Positions 15,524 to 24,944 of a stretch of 64,000 bases of DNA are shown here, one piece after another (within the stretch, counting starts at the first letter, position 1; each line of letters opens with the position of its first letter). Made by a program: the position numbers and the translations under genes. This DNA is from Sphingomonas sp. (lineage in GTDB: Bacteria; Pseudomonadota; Alphaproteobacteria; Sphingomonadales; Sphingomonadaceae), in the NCBI GenBank assembly GCA_003248865.1, contig QFPK01000013.1, positions 1-64,000 of the forward strand, in the 5' to 3' direction. The notes beneath the pieces were generated by a model. It saw only the letters and a list, made by a program, of their open reading frames with translations, was not told where the DNA came from and ran no database searches.

Positions 15524-16972
15524 TTATCGCTTGAACTTGAACCCGCCGGGCAGCTTCGGCATCATCCCCGGCGGCAGCGCGGGCATCTCCCCCGGCGCAC
15601 CGCCCGGCATCTGGCCGGGCATTCCGGGCATGCCGCCCCCGCCGAACATCCCGGCAAGGGCGCCAAGACCGCCCATCTTCTTCAGCCGCTTCATCGCGGT
15701 TTCCATGTCGGCATGCATCTTCAGCAGCCGGTTCACTTCCTGCACCGTCACGCCGGAGCCGTTGGCGATGCGGATCTTGCGCCGCGCGTTCAGCAGGTCC
15801 GGCTTGGCCCGCTCCTTCGGCGTCATCGACAGGATGATCGCTTCCAGCCGCGCGACGGACTTGTCGTTCACCTTGCCGGCCGCCATGGCTTCCTGCGCCT
15901 TGGCCATGCCCGGCAGCATCTTCGCCAGCGCGCCCAGACCGCCCATCTTCTTCATCTGGCGGAACTGCGCCAGCATGTCGGTCATGTCGAACTTGCCCTT
16001 GGCAAGCTTGGCCGCCATCGCCTCGGCCTCGGCGACATCCAGCGTCTCCGCCGCCCGTTCCACCAGGCTGACGACATCGCCCATGCCCAGGATGCGCCCG
16101 GCCGCCCGCTCGGGGTGGAAGGGCTCCAGCGCGTCGATCTTCTCGCCGGTGCCGACGAACTTGATCGGCTTGCCGGTGATGAAGCGCATCGACAGCGCCG
16201 CGCCACCGCGCGCATCGCCGTCCATCCGAGTCAGCACCACGCCGGTCAGTGGCACTTCGCGGCCGAAATTCTCGGCCACATTCACGGCGTCCTGCCCGGT
16301 CAGCGCATCGACGACCAGCAGCGTCTCGGCGGGGCTCGACGCCTGCGAGACCGCCTTCATCTCGGCCATCAGCGCCTGGTCGACATGCAGCCGCCCGGCA
16401 GTGTCCAGCATCAGCACGTCAAAGCCCTGCAGCTTCGCCGCCTGCAGCGCGCGCTTCGCGATATCCACCGGCTGCTGCCCGGCGATGATCGGCAGCGTCG
16501 CCACGCCAACCTGCTCGCCCAGCACCTTCAGCTGCTCCTGCGCGGCCGGGCGGTTGACGTCCAGGGACGCCATCATCACCTTCTTGCCGCGCTTGTCTTT
16601 CAGCAGCTTGGCCAGCTTGGCCGTCGTCGTCGTCTTGCCCGAGCCCTGCAGACCCACCATCATCACGACGGCGGGCGGCGCCACATTCAGCTCGATGTCG
16701 GCATTCTCGCCGCCCAGCGTCTCCACCAGGCAGTCGTTCACGATCTTCACGACCTGCTGGCCGGGCGTCACCGACTTCAGCACTTCCACGCCGACCGCAC
16801 GCTCGGTCGCCCGGTCGACGAAGTCCTTCACCACCGGCAGCGCGACATCGGCCTCCAGCAGCGCCACACGCACTTCGCGCATGGCGGCCCGCACTTCCAG
16901 CTCGTTCAACGCACCGCGCCCGCGCAGCTTGTCGAACACGCCACCAAGGCGTTCTGACAGGCTCTCGAACAT
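15524..16972 (-). CDS. ffh: signal recognition particle protein Ffh
   Basis: A 482-residue SRP54 GTPase that recognises signal sequences of nascent inner-membrane proteins and docks with FtsY. There is an N domain (1-~95), a G domain with P-loop GLQGSGKTTTT (107-117), DTAGR and TRMDGDARGG motifs, and a Met-rich M domain (MKKMGGLGALAKMLPGM, Gly/Pro/Met-rich tail) that binds SRP RNA and signal peptide. It is the first gene of the leftward ffh-rpsP-rimM-trmD-rplS array. The SRP RNA gene is not in the window. Confidence 0.97.
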   Translation of the reverse strand: MFESLSERLGGVFDKLRGRGALNELEVRAAMREVRVALLEADVALPVVKDFVDRATERAVGVEVLKSVTPGQQVVKIVNDCLVETLGGENADIELNVAPPAVVMMVGLQGSGKTTTTAKLAKLLKDKRGKKVMMASLDVNRPAAQEQLKVLGEQVGVATLPIIAGQQPVDIAKRALQAAKLQGFDVLMLDTAGRLHVDQALMAEMKAVSQASSPAETLLVVDALTGQDAVNVAENFGREVPLTGVVLTRMDGDARGGAALSMRFITGKPIKFVGTGEKIDALEPFHPERAAGRILGMGDVVSLVERAAETLDVAEAEAMAAKLAKGKFDMTDMLAQFRQMKKMGGLGALAKMLPGMAKAQEAMAAGKVNDKSVARLEAIILSMTPKERAKPDLLNARRKIRIANGSGVTVQEVNRLLKMHADMETAMKRLKKMGGLGALAGMFGGGGMPGMPGQMPGGAPGEMPALPPGMMPKLPGGFKFKR

Positions 16973-17401
16973 CAGGCGGTCATCCCGGCCATGGCCAAAT
17001 CGTCACTCCAGCTTCCGGCACCCGACCCGCCTTCGATCCAACACGTGATCGGCCCAACGCAAAACGCGCCGGCGTGCGAACCTTCGCTGACCGGCGTGCA
17101 TCCATGGACACTCGAAAACGGATTTCGGGTGCAAATTGCGCGGGGCTCATGGCGCAGTCCACGCCCGGAGTCAAGAAATCCGGCCCCGAAAACAGGAACG
17201 GGCGCCCACCCGGCTCGCACCAGCCAGGTTGCTCGACTCCCCACACCCCGAGGCTGTGCCGCGCAAGCGTATGATCAAGCACCAGCCCGGATGGACAAGG
17301 GCACAACAAACCCAAGCTCTCGCCCCCCTTATTGGGCGCGAGCCCAAAAGCAAAGGGGCGGAGCCTCGCGGCTCCGCCCCTTCCCCTGTTTTTCGACGAG
17401 C
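16973..17401. other. intergenic region upstream of ffh
   Basis: 429 bases. Apart from the strong hairpin at 17355-17380, which ends the PEP-CTERM transcript, I see no gene. Overlapping open frames on both strands here share no recognisable domain. The ffh promoter should lie in this stretch; TTGACT on the minus strand near 17168-17173 is a weak candidate -35 without a convincing -10. Confidence 0.5.
17350..17382 (-). terminator. intrinsic terminator of the PEP-CTERM gene
   Basis: An 11-bp perfect stem GGGGCGGAGCC/GGCTCCGCCCC (17355-17365 and 17370-17380) with a 4-base loop. On the minus strand it is followed by TTTGCTTTT. It lies about 20 bases past the stop of the gene ending at 17402. Confidence 0.85.
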
Positions 17402-18088
17402 TTACTGAGCGACCGACGAAAGGGTCGCCTTCCGGCGACGCATCGCGAAGCCGACGAAGCCGAAACCAACGATCAGCATCGCCCAGGTGGCCGGTTCCGG
17501 CACCACGTTAAAGGCGAAGCGGAAGTCGTTGTAGTCATAGTCGTTGTAGAGATAACGACCCGGATAGTCCGAACGCGGGTCCTGACGGCCCGTGATGTCC
17601 TCGAACGCCACGAAGGTGTAGGAACCGGTCGGCACGCCAAAATCGCCGCCAGCATAGTCGGCGCTGAACACGTTGTTGATACCGCCGAAGGACGTGTTCA
17701 GGGTCGGATCCGAATAGATCACGGTGCCGGCAACAGCAGCCGGCGCATAGTGCGTCAGCTTCCACACCAGCGTGTCGCCCGCCGTCACGCTGCCGAAGCT
17801 GTAGTAGGAACCCCAGGTCGAGGTCCAGCCCGGCGCCTTCACAGCCGCGTCCAGAACCGGCGTGGCAGAACGCTCAACCCCGTTCACCAGAACGGTCAAC
17901 GTGTTGGAATAACCAACCGTGATGCCGCCCAGGTAATACACTTCCAGCTTGCCGGTCTTGTCGGCCGTGAAGGTGTAGGTCGTGGCATTGATCGTGCCCA
18001 CCGGTGCATAGACCGGGATCGCAGCAGAAGCCGGCGCCGCAAAGGCCGCCGCCACCGCCAGGGCCGGAATGGCAAATTTGAAGTTCAT
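17402..18088 (-). CDS. PEPxxWA-CTERM sorting domain protein
   Basis: A 228-residue secreted protein. It has an N-terminal Sec signal (MNFKFAIPALAVAAAFAAPASA), a beta-rich middle domain with aromatic and Gly/Asn-rich strands, a Tyr/Asp-rich segment (YLYNDYDYNDFRF), and a C-terminal sorting signal: VPEPATWAMLIVGFGFVGFAMRRRK (PEP motif, hydrophobic helix, Arg cluster). Exosortase-type enzymes cleave such tails and the proteins typically go to the cell surface or exopolysaccharide matrix. Start at MNFKF, with GGAGCAG 5 bases before; the longer frame opens at a TTG lying inside the promoter-like element. It is preceded by a sigma54-type site. The ligand of the middle domain is unknown. Confidence 0.88.
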   Translation of the reverse strand: MNFKFAIPALAVAAAFAAPASAAIPVYAPVGTINATTYTFTADKTGKLEVYYLGGITVGYSNTLTVLVNGVERSATPVLDAAVKAPGWTSTWGSYYSFGSVTAGDTLVWKLTHYAPAAVAGTVIYSDPTLNTSFGGINNVFSADYAGGDFGVPTGSYTFVAFEDITGRQDPRSDYPGRYLYNDYDYNDFRFAFNVVPEPATWAMLIVGFGFVGFAMRRRKATLSSVAQ

Positions 18089-18128
18089 ATTCTGCTCCTC
18101 GAGACAAGAAACCCAGCGAGGATAGACA

Positions 18129-18145
18129 TGCAAACCGCATGCCAA
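18129..18145 (-). promoter_or_regulatory. sigma54 (-24/-12) type promoter
   Basis: The minus strand reads TTGGCATGCGGTTTGCA, matching the RpoN consensus TTGGCACG-N4-TTGCA with a single C-to-T change and exact spacing of the GG and GC doublets. It ends 41 bases before the PEP-CTERM ATG, giving an expected leader of about 30 bases. RpoN control of PEP-CTERM genes through PrsK/PrsR-type systems is known from other bacteria. Confidence 0.65.
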
Positions 18146-18258
18146 ACTTTCAAAGGCGCGGAATCAAGGGGTTAGCGACACCACGACTCTCGATTCTGTA
18201 AGGAATCTTTACATTGAGTCGGGAGTCCGCTGCGCCGCAACATCCCGCGATGCAGCAA

Positions 18259-19590
18259 TCATGCCTCCGCAGGTTCGGTCGGACCGAACACCCGCTCAAA
18301 CAGATGGTCGATCTGACGGAAATGATGGTCCAGCGTGAACAAGCCATCTAGCTGACTGTCGGACAACCGGGCTGTCACCTCCGGGTCCGCGCCCAACAGG
18401 TCCCGCAATTGAAGCGCTCCGTCCGATTCCCAGACCTTCATCGCGTTGCGCTGCACAATGGCATAGGCATCTTCGCGGCTCACTCCCGCCTGCGTCAGCG
18501 CCAGCAGCACGCCCTGGGAATGAATCAGCCCGCCCATCCGATTCAGATTCCTCAGCATCCGCTCCGGATAGACCAGCAGCTTCTCCACCACCCCGGTCAG
18601 CCGGGCCAGCGCGAAGTCAAGCGTGATCGTCGCATCCGGCGCAATCCCGCGCTCTACGGACGAGTGCGAGATGTCGCGCTCATGCCACAGCGCCACATTC
18701 TCCAGCGCGGGTGTCACAGCCGACCGAACCAGCCGCGCCAACCCCGTCAGATTCTCCGTCAGCACCGGGTTGCGCTTGTGCGGCATAGCGGACGACCCCT
18801 TCTGCCCAGGCGAGAAATACTCCTCCGCCTCCAGCACTTCCGTGCGCTGCAGATGCCGGATCTCCACAGCCAGCCGCTCGACGGAACTCGCGATCACCCC
18901 CAGCGTCGCGAAATACATCGCATGCCGGTCGCGCGGGATCACCTGCGTCGAAATCGTCTCCACCTTCAGCCCCAGCTGCTCCGCCACATAGGCCTCGACC
19001 GTCGGATCGATGTTCGCAAAGGTCCCGACAGCACCCGAAATCGCGCAGGTCGCGATCTCGGCCCGCGCCGCCACCAGCCGCGCTCGGCAGCGCTCGAACT
19101 CGGCATAGGCCTGGGCCAACTTGAAGCCGAAGGTCACCGGCTCGGCATGGATGCCATGGCTGCGCCCCATGGTCGGCGTGAACTTGTGCTCGAACGCCCG
19201 CACCTTCAGTGCCGCCAGCAACGCGTCCATGTCGCTCAGCAACAGGTCCGTCGCCCGCACCAGCTGCACCGACAGGCAGGTGTCCAGCACGTCCGAACTG
19301 GTCATGCCCTGGTGCATGAAGCGGGCCTCCTCGCCCACCTGCTCCGCGACCCAGGTCAGGAACGCGATGACGTCATGCTTGGTGACCGCCTCGATGGCAT
19401 CGATCGCCGCGACGTCGATCTCGGGTTTGGTTGCCCACCATGCCCACAAGGCATCCGCTGCCGATTGCGGCACAACGCCCAGCTTCGCCAGTGCGCTCGT
19501 CGCATGCGCCTCAATCTCGAACCAGATCCTAAAGCGGCTCTCAGGGGTCCAGATGGAAACCATGGCGGGGCGTGAATAGCGTACGATCAT
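18259..19590 (-). CDS. purB: adenylosuccinate lyase
   Basis: A 443-residue member of the fumarase/aspartase superfamily catalysing two steps of purine synthesis (SAICAR to AICAR, and adenylosuccinate to AMP). The superfamily signature GSSAMPHKRNP is present, together with MTSSDVLDTCLSVQL, GRSHGIHAEP and DISHSSVERGIAPDA. Length fits the short, B. subtilis-like PurB class. Start MIVRYSRPAM; the upstream frame is derived from unrelated sequence near repeat copy 3, which lies 56 bases upstream. Confidence 0.96.
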   Translation of the reverse strand: MIVRYSRPAMVSIWTPESRFRIWFEIEAHATSALAKLGVVPQSAADALWAWWATKPEIDVAAIDAIEAVTKHDVIAFLTWVAEQVGEEARFMHQGMTSSDVLDTCLSVQLVRATDLLLSDMDALLAALKVRAFEHKFTPTMGRSHGIHAEPVTFGFKLAQAYAEFERCRARLVAARAEIATCAISGAVGTFANIDPTVEAYVAEQLGLKVETISTQVIPRDRHAMYFATLGVIASSVERLAVEIRHLQRTEVLEAEEYFSPGQKGSSAMPHKRNPVLTENLTGLARLVRSAVTPALENVALWHERDISHSSVERGIAPDATITLDFALARLTGVVEKLLVYPERMLRNLNRMGGLIHSQGVLLALTQAGVSREDAYAIVQRNAMKVWESDGALQLRDLLGADPEVTARLSDSQLDGLFTLDHHFRQIDHLFERVFGPTEPAEA

Positions 19591-19889
19591 GGCCGCGCCC
19601 CTTATGCCACCGACCTGCCCTCTGCAACCGTCCGGCGGACGGCCCTTTGCCTCCGGCGGGGCCAAGGAAATGATTTCCCTGCACCCTCAACATTTGCGTT
19701 GCGCTCCACTCTCACGTCGCGTGGGTGACTGTGTTTGCCTGAGGCGCCGGAGCTTGTTGGCGCCGCAGGCAATCCATATCCCACCGTCAGCGCAACCTAA
19801 GCGATCCCCCCCAGAATAACGTAGGTGCAGGGAACAGGGTTCCCTGCCGGGGTGAAGGGGCAGAGCCCCTTCCTTGCAGGCTCACCTCC
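19591..19889. other. intergenic region upstream of purB
   Basis: 299 bases between phaC and purB, both leftward. Most of it is repeat copy 3. A small GC hairpin (CCGTCCGGCGGACGG, 19629-19643) sits just before the repeat. The purB promoter would have to lie within or next to the repeat, or purB depends on upstream transcription. Confidence 0.5.
19646..19872 (+). repeat. palindromic intergenic repeat, copy 3
   Basis: It has an intact left terminal repeat TTTGCCTCCGGCGG (19646-19659). The second module is altered (CCAAGGAAATGATTTCCCTGC), the third has one mismatch in the left arm (GCCTGAGGCGC), the fourth is GCAGGGAAC/GTTCCCTGC and the last GAAGGGGC/GCCCCTTC. This is one of only two copies not in a convergent gap; it lies between phaC and purB. 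Confidence 0.87.
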
Positions 19890-21680
19890 TCAGGCGATCC
19901 GCTGCTTCACATAGCGCCCCGGTGCCGGCTCGATCGCGGCAAAGCCCTTGGCCTTGCCCGGTACGCGCGCCTTCACCTGCTTGCCGGATCGCGGCGCGAT
20001 CCAGCCGATCCAGTCCGGCCACCAGCTGCCCTTCACCTCCTGCGCCGCCTGCTGGAAGGCGTCCACGCTGTCGGGCGTGGCAAGTCCCTCGGGCAGGATC
20101 CAGTGCTGGTATTTCTGCGCCGACGGCGGGTTCACCACGCCGGCGATATGGCCCGATCCCGCCAGCATGAAGCGATGCGCGCCGCCAAACGCCGTCGTCA
20201 GCTTGAAGCAGCTTTTCAGCGGCGCGATATGGTCGTCGCGCCCGGCCTGGATATAGGCGGGGGTGTGCACCGCCTTCAGGTCGATGGGCACGCCCTTTAC
20301 GCTGATCTCGCCGGAGCGGATCAGCTTGTTGTCGCGGTACAGCCCGGCCAGATACTCCGTCATGAACCGCCCCGGCACGTTGGTCGGGTCCGAGTTCCAG
20401 TACAGCAGGTCGAAGGCGCTATAATCCTTCCCCTGCAGATAGTTGTTCACCACATAGTTCCACAGCAGGTCGGTCGGCCGCAGCATGTTGAACGTCGTGG
20501 AGAGCCAGCGCCCGTCCAGATAGCCGTCCTTGGCGGCCAGCTGGTCCACCGTCTCCAGCATGGACGGGGTCACGAAGTTCAGCAGGTCCCCCGCGTCCGA
20601 GAATTCCACCTGCGCCGTGAAGAAGGTGGCGCTCGCCACTTTCTCCGCCTGCCCCGTCGCCGCCATATAGGCCAGCGTCGCGGCCAGCACCGTTCCGGCC
20701 ACGCAATAGCCGATCACATGGGTCGATGATGCGCCGGAGGCCTTCAGCACCAGGTCGATGGCCTGAAGCTCGCCCTCCACGGCATAATCCTCGAACCCCA
20801 CATCCTTCAGCGCCTCAGACCCTTGCGCCCAGGACACGACATAGACGGACAGCCCCTGTTCCACCGCCCAGCGGATGAAGCTCTTCTCCGGCGTCAGGTC
20901 CAGAATATAGAATTTGTTGATCCATGGCGGCAGGATCAGCAGCGGCGTCTCGAACACCGTCTCCGTCGTCGGCGCATAATGGATCAGCTGGAACAGCCGG
21001 CCTTCCCACACCACCTGCCCGGGCGTGGCGGCCACGTTGCGCCCCACTTCGAACGCGCCCTCGTCCGTCATGCTCATCTTGCCGCGCTTCAGGTCATCCA
21101 GCAGATGGCGCAGCCCCTTCAACAGGCTTTCGCCGTCGCTGGCCTGCGCGGCGGCGATCACGTCCGGGTTCAGCGCGGCGAAATTGGCCGGGCTCATCGC
21201 ATCCACGAACTGCTTCGCCTGAAACGCCAGCCGCTTGCGTTCCTCGTCGTTCACGCCCTGGAAGGTGCCCAGCCCCTCCGTCACATAATGGCTGGCCAGC
21301 AGGTAGGATTTGCGCACCAGATCGAACACCGGCGCCGAATCCCAGCTGTCGCCCTTGAACCTTTTGTCGTCCGCCAGCACGATATCCGGCACGGACTCGG
21401 GCTTGCCCAGGAACAGCCCGGCCCACAGCTTCATCGCGTCGGTCCAGTAATCGCCGGTCAGCTTCACCAGCTGGGTGGCGTCGGCACTGGCCCAGGCCTT
21501 GGCCCAGTCGCCCCACACATCGATCAGCTGCCCCAGCGAATCCGGCGAGTTCGCCTCGCCCGCCAGCTTGCCGCTCTCGCCGGTCCAGAACTCCAGCATC
21601 ATCTGCTGGGCCCTGCCGGCAACCTCGGTCATGCGCTCGAACTGCGCGACCGCGTCCGGTCCGGTGTCGTTCTTGGCCAT
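19890..21680 (-). CDS. phaC: class I poly(3-hydroxyalkanoate) synthase
   Basis: A 596-residue PhaC polymerising (R)-3-hydroxyacyl-CoA into storage polyester. The N-terminal PhaC domain (about 60-240) is followed by an alpha/beta-hydrolase core with the nucleophile Cys in HVIGYCVAGTVLA, the catalytic Asp in QAGRDDHIAPL and His in AGSGHIAGVVNPP. PWINKFYILDL and the absence of a phaE partner support class I. Start MAKNDTGPDA with GAGAGAGG upstream; the frame beyond is not homologous. No phaA/phaB, phasin or phaR is adjacent, so it stands apart from a pha operon. It is divergent from a small secreted protein gene. Confidence 0.95.
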   Translation of the reverse strand: MAKNDTGPDAVAQFERMTEVAGRAQQMMLEFWTGESGKLAGEANSPDSLGQLIDVWGDWAKAWASADATQLVKLTGDYWTDAMKLWAGLFLGKPESVPDIVLADDKRFKGDSWDSAPVFDLVRKSYLLASHYVTEGLGTFQGVNDEERKRLAFQAKQFVDAMSPANFAALNPDVIAAAQASDGESLLKGLRHLLDDLKRGKMSMTDEGAFEVGRNVAATPGQVVWEGRLFQLIHYAPTTETVFETPLLILPPWINKFYILDLTPEKSFIRWAVEQGLSVYVVSWAQGSEALKDVGFEDYAVEGELQAIDLVLKASGASSTHVIGYCVAGTVLAATLAYMAATGQAEKVASATFFTAQVEFSDAGDLLNFVTPSMLETVDQLAAKDGYLDGRWLSTTFNMLRPTDLLWNYVVNNYLQGKDYSAFDLLYWNSDPTNVPGRFMTEYLAGLYRDNKLIRSGEISVKGVPIDLKAVHTPAYIQAGRDDHIAPLKSCFKLTTAFGGAHRFMLAGSGHIAGVVNPPSAQKYQHWILPEGLATPDSVDAFQQAAQEVKGSWWPDWIGWIAPRSGKQVKARVPGKAKGFAAIEPAPGRYVKQRIA

Positions 21681-21834
21681 ACTGTGCCTCTCTCTCCCAG
21701 ACTCAGTATCTGGCCCCCTGCCGGGCATTTCGCAAGCTCGGGGATCCGCCGAACCCCCTTTGCGAACCCGCTTTTTCTGCGTTAAATGGGCGCAGCCGCC
21801 CATGGGGGCAGGCGTTTGAATCGGGAGCATGTTG

Positions 21835-22017
21835 ATGAGCAGGTCTATCGCCATGGGCGCCGTTGCCGCCGCCGCACTCGCATTCGCCGTTTCGGCTTCC
21901 GCCCAAACGACGCCCCCCACCAACGAGGCGACCGGCCTTCCCTATTGCAGCGCCAAGGTGAAAGACCGCTGCATCCAGAAGTCCGACGTCAAGAAGGCCG
22001 CAGCCAAGGCCGGCTGA
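21835..22017 (+). CDS. small secreted protein, two cysteines
   Basis: A 60-residue protein: signal peptide MSRSIAMGAVAAAALAFAVSASA followed by a ~37-residue mature part with two Cys (GLPYCSAKVKDRCIQKSD) and a Lys/Ala-rich end. It is predicted to be periplasmic, possibly with one disulfide. I chose the ATG at 21835 because GGGAG lies 7 bases before it; the ATG at 21829 is too close. A strong terminator follows. I do not recognise the family; short proteins with this layout appear as hypotheticals in sphingomonads. Confidence 0.7.
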   Translation: MSRSIAMGAVAAAALAFAVSASAQTTPPTNEATGLPYCSAKVKDRCIQKSDVKKAAAKAG

Positions 22018-22069
22018 GCCGCTCCACCCGGGGCGGCTCGCCCCGGGTTGCGCTGTCTGGGCACAGACG

Positions 22070-22111
22070 AAGGCGACCCCGGGGAGACCGGGCTCGCCTT
22101 TTTCTGTTTTT
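22070..22111 (+). terminator. intrinsic terminator after the small secreted protein gene
   Basis: The stem is AAGGCGA/TCGCCTT extended inward by a CCCGG/CCGGG helix after one mismatch, with the 3' arm ending at 22100. It is followed by TTTCTGTTTTT. It lies some 50 bases past the stop at 22017 and about 30 bases before the aminotransferase ATG, so the two genes are probably separate units. Confidence 0.8.
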
Positions 22112-22140
22112 GGGCTCATGCACCGCAGCAGCCCCACCTG

Positions 22141-23361
<1,221 letters not shown>

Positions 23362-23367
23362 GCATAT

Positions 23368-23419
23368 TTTTGCCTCCGGCAGAGAGTGGAGCGCAGTCCC
23401 CTGTCCGCCGGAGGCAAAA
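23368..23419. repeat. terminal-repeat-only mini copy of the intergenic repeat
   Basis: TTTTGCCTCCGGC (23368-23380) and GCCGGAGGCAAAA (23407-23419) are a perfect 13-bp inverted pair matching the outer ends of the ~230-bp repeat, with only 26 unrelated bases between. It forms a hairpin flanked by T-runs in both directions, between the convergent aminotransferase and pyrD genes, and could serve as a two-way terminator. Confidence 0.85.
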
Positions 23420-23435
23420 CGTCAAAGAAGGCGCG

Positions 23436-24461
23436 TTACGCCTTCACATCCACCCCTACCGCCTCAGCAACGGAACGGAAGCCGTCGCGGCGGAGGAGGA
23501 GGGAGAGACCGGCGGCGATCCGGGCCGGGAGGCCGGGGCCCTGATAGACCATGGCGGTGTAAAGCTGCACGGCGGAGGCTCCGGCGCGGATCTTGGCATA
23601 GGCCTGTTCGGCGGTGCTGACCCCGCCGACGCCGATCAGCGGCAGCCGACCGCGCAGGCGGACGGCGAATTCGCGCAGGACGGCCGTGGAGGGTTCGAAC
23701 AGCGGCTGGCCGGAGAGGCCGCCGGTCTCGCCGATATGCGGCCCGGAAAGCGTGGCTGGCCGGGCGATGGTGGTGTTGGAGATGATGAGTCCGGCAAGAC
23801 GGCTGGCGAGCGCTGCATCGACGATGGCGTCGATCTGTTCCGCATCGAGGTCCGGCGCGACCTTCAGGAACAGGGGCGGGCCGCCCTGGCCGTTGGCCTC
23901 GGCTGCGGCCGCGAGCAGCTCGGGCAAGGCATCGCCTTGTAGCCCGCGCAACCCGGGCGTGTTGGGGGAGGAGATGTTGAGGGTGATCCAGGCAGCGCTG
24001 TCCCGCACGGCACGCACGCCGGTGGCATAATCGGCGATGCGGTCCGTGGAATCCTTGTTGGCGCCGACATTCACACCAAGCCGACTGTGTTGGGCGAGCC
24101 GGGGGACGGCGGCAGCGAGACCGCCGTTGTTGAAACCCAGCCGGTTAATGACGGCTTCATTGGCCGGGAGCCGGAAGATCCGGGGGCGCGGATTGCCGGA
24201 TTGCGGACGTGGCGTGAGCGTGCCCGTTTCCACGAAGCCGAACCCCAGTGCCAGCATCTGCCGCCACACCCGCGCATCCTTGTCGAAACCGGCGGCGAGC
24301 CCGATCGGATTGGGGAAAGCGAGGCCCGCGAAGCGAGTGATGAGAAGAGGGTCCGCTGAGGGGCCGGCGCCGGCCGACCTCAGTTCCAGCGCCTTCAGCG
24401 TCAGGCTGTGCGCAGTCTCCGCGTCCAGCGTGAACAACAGAGGGCGGAAGGCTTTGAACAT
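23436..24461 (-). CDS. pyrD: dihydroorotate dehydrogenase (quinone)
   Basis: A 341-residue class 2, membrane-associated enzyme oxidising dihydroorotate to orotate with FMN and passing electrons to quinone. The N-terminal helix region (MFKAFRPLLFTLDAETAHSLTLKAL) fits membrane attachment. ITLNISSPNTPGLRGLQ contains the class 2 active-site Ser, and LIGVGGVSTAEQAYAKIRAGASAVQLYTAMVYQGP is the C-terminal FMN signature. It is a single leftward gene, converging on the aminotransferase gene. Confidence 0.96.
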   Translation of the reverse strand: MFKAFRPLLFTLDAETAHSLTLKALELRSAGAGPSADPLLITRFAGLAFPNPIGLAAGFDKDARVWRQMLALGFGFVETGTLTPRPQSGNPRPRIFRLPANEAVINRLGFNNGGLAAAVPRLAQHSRLGVNVGANKDSTDRIADYATGVRAVRDSAAWITLNISSPNTPGLRGLQGDALPELLAAAAEANGQGGPPLFLKVAPDLDAEQIDAIVDAALASRLAGLIISNTTIARPATLSGPHIGETGGLSGQPLFEPSTAVLREFAVRLRGRLPLIGVGGVSTAEQAYAKIRAGASAVQLYTAMVYQGPGLPARIAAGLSLLLRRDGFRSVAEAVGVDVKA

Positions 24462-24682
24462 ACCGCCTGTTTAGCCGCGCAGGACATCAGCGCAAGCGGG
24501 CAGGATGCCCGGTTGCAGGCCATTTCGAGTGCCGATTCTTTATGTCGTATCTGTCCAAGACAGTGCCGAACACCGGCAGGTAACACCATGATGCGACCCA
24601 AAGGATGGTCATTCCCGCACTGAGCGGCCCGGGCAGAGCTTTTGCCGCGCCCCGGCTTCTTTTGTGTGGCCACCATCCTCAC

Positions 24683-24722
24683 TTTTCCACCCTGGGGCTT
24701 CGGCCCCAGGGTGCCTTTTCCG
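24683..24722. terminator. strong hairpin with T-rich flanks, either direction
   Basis: Perfect 11-bp stem CACCCTGGGGC/GCCCCAGGGTG (24688-24698, 24703-24713) closed by a TTCG loop, with TTTT before and CTTTT after. There is no gene immediately upstream on either strand, so if it is a terminator, the transcript it ends is unidentified. Confidence 0.7.
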
Positions 24723-24739
24723 CTGGAAAAGGGTGAGGG

Positions 24740-24768
24740 TTGACTTTGTGATCGATTCGCGAGAAAAT
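24740..24768 (+). promoter_or_regulatory. sigma70-type promoter candidate for the AraC-type gene
   Basis: TTGACT (24740-24745), a 17-base spacer and GAAAAT (24763-24768) point to the regulator gene about 175 bases downstream. The call is by eye only. Confidence 0.35.
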
Positions 24769-24944
24769 CACCGCGTCATCCGACGAACCGGGCCGCTGCG
24801 TCTGTTGCGCGCCTGCGGTTCGGGACAGCCTCGCGATCAGGGCGGGGGCGTCCGGCGGGGTCGGCCCTATTCCGGGCAGTTCTGAACAGGTGGTCGCATG
24901 CTGTCTGTAAATTCGGCATTGCCTCTGATGGGGCAAACGGCTCG

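Larger units (their letters stand above)
24462..24944. other. intergenic region between pyrD and the AraC-type gene
   Basis: 483 bases between divergent genes. No convincing gene is seen on either strand. It contains a strong TTCG-loop hairpin at 24688-24713 and a promoter-like pair at 24740-24768. A structured transcript ending at the hairpin is possible but I recognise no RNA family. Confidence 0.5.

Noticed and set aside
20650..20740. PhaC lipase-box sequence GYCVAG as an aberrant active site
   Set aside because: The nucleophile Cys, Asp and His are all present; Ala in place of Gly after the Cys is a tolerated variation and not evidence of inactivity.
24541..24560. CTGTCCAAGACAG near 24.55 kb as a further member of the TGTCYAA operator set
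   Set aside because: The right-hand core matches by chance but the left arm (G and C positions) does not, and its own palindrome has a different centre and spacing.
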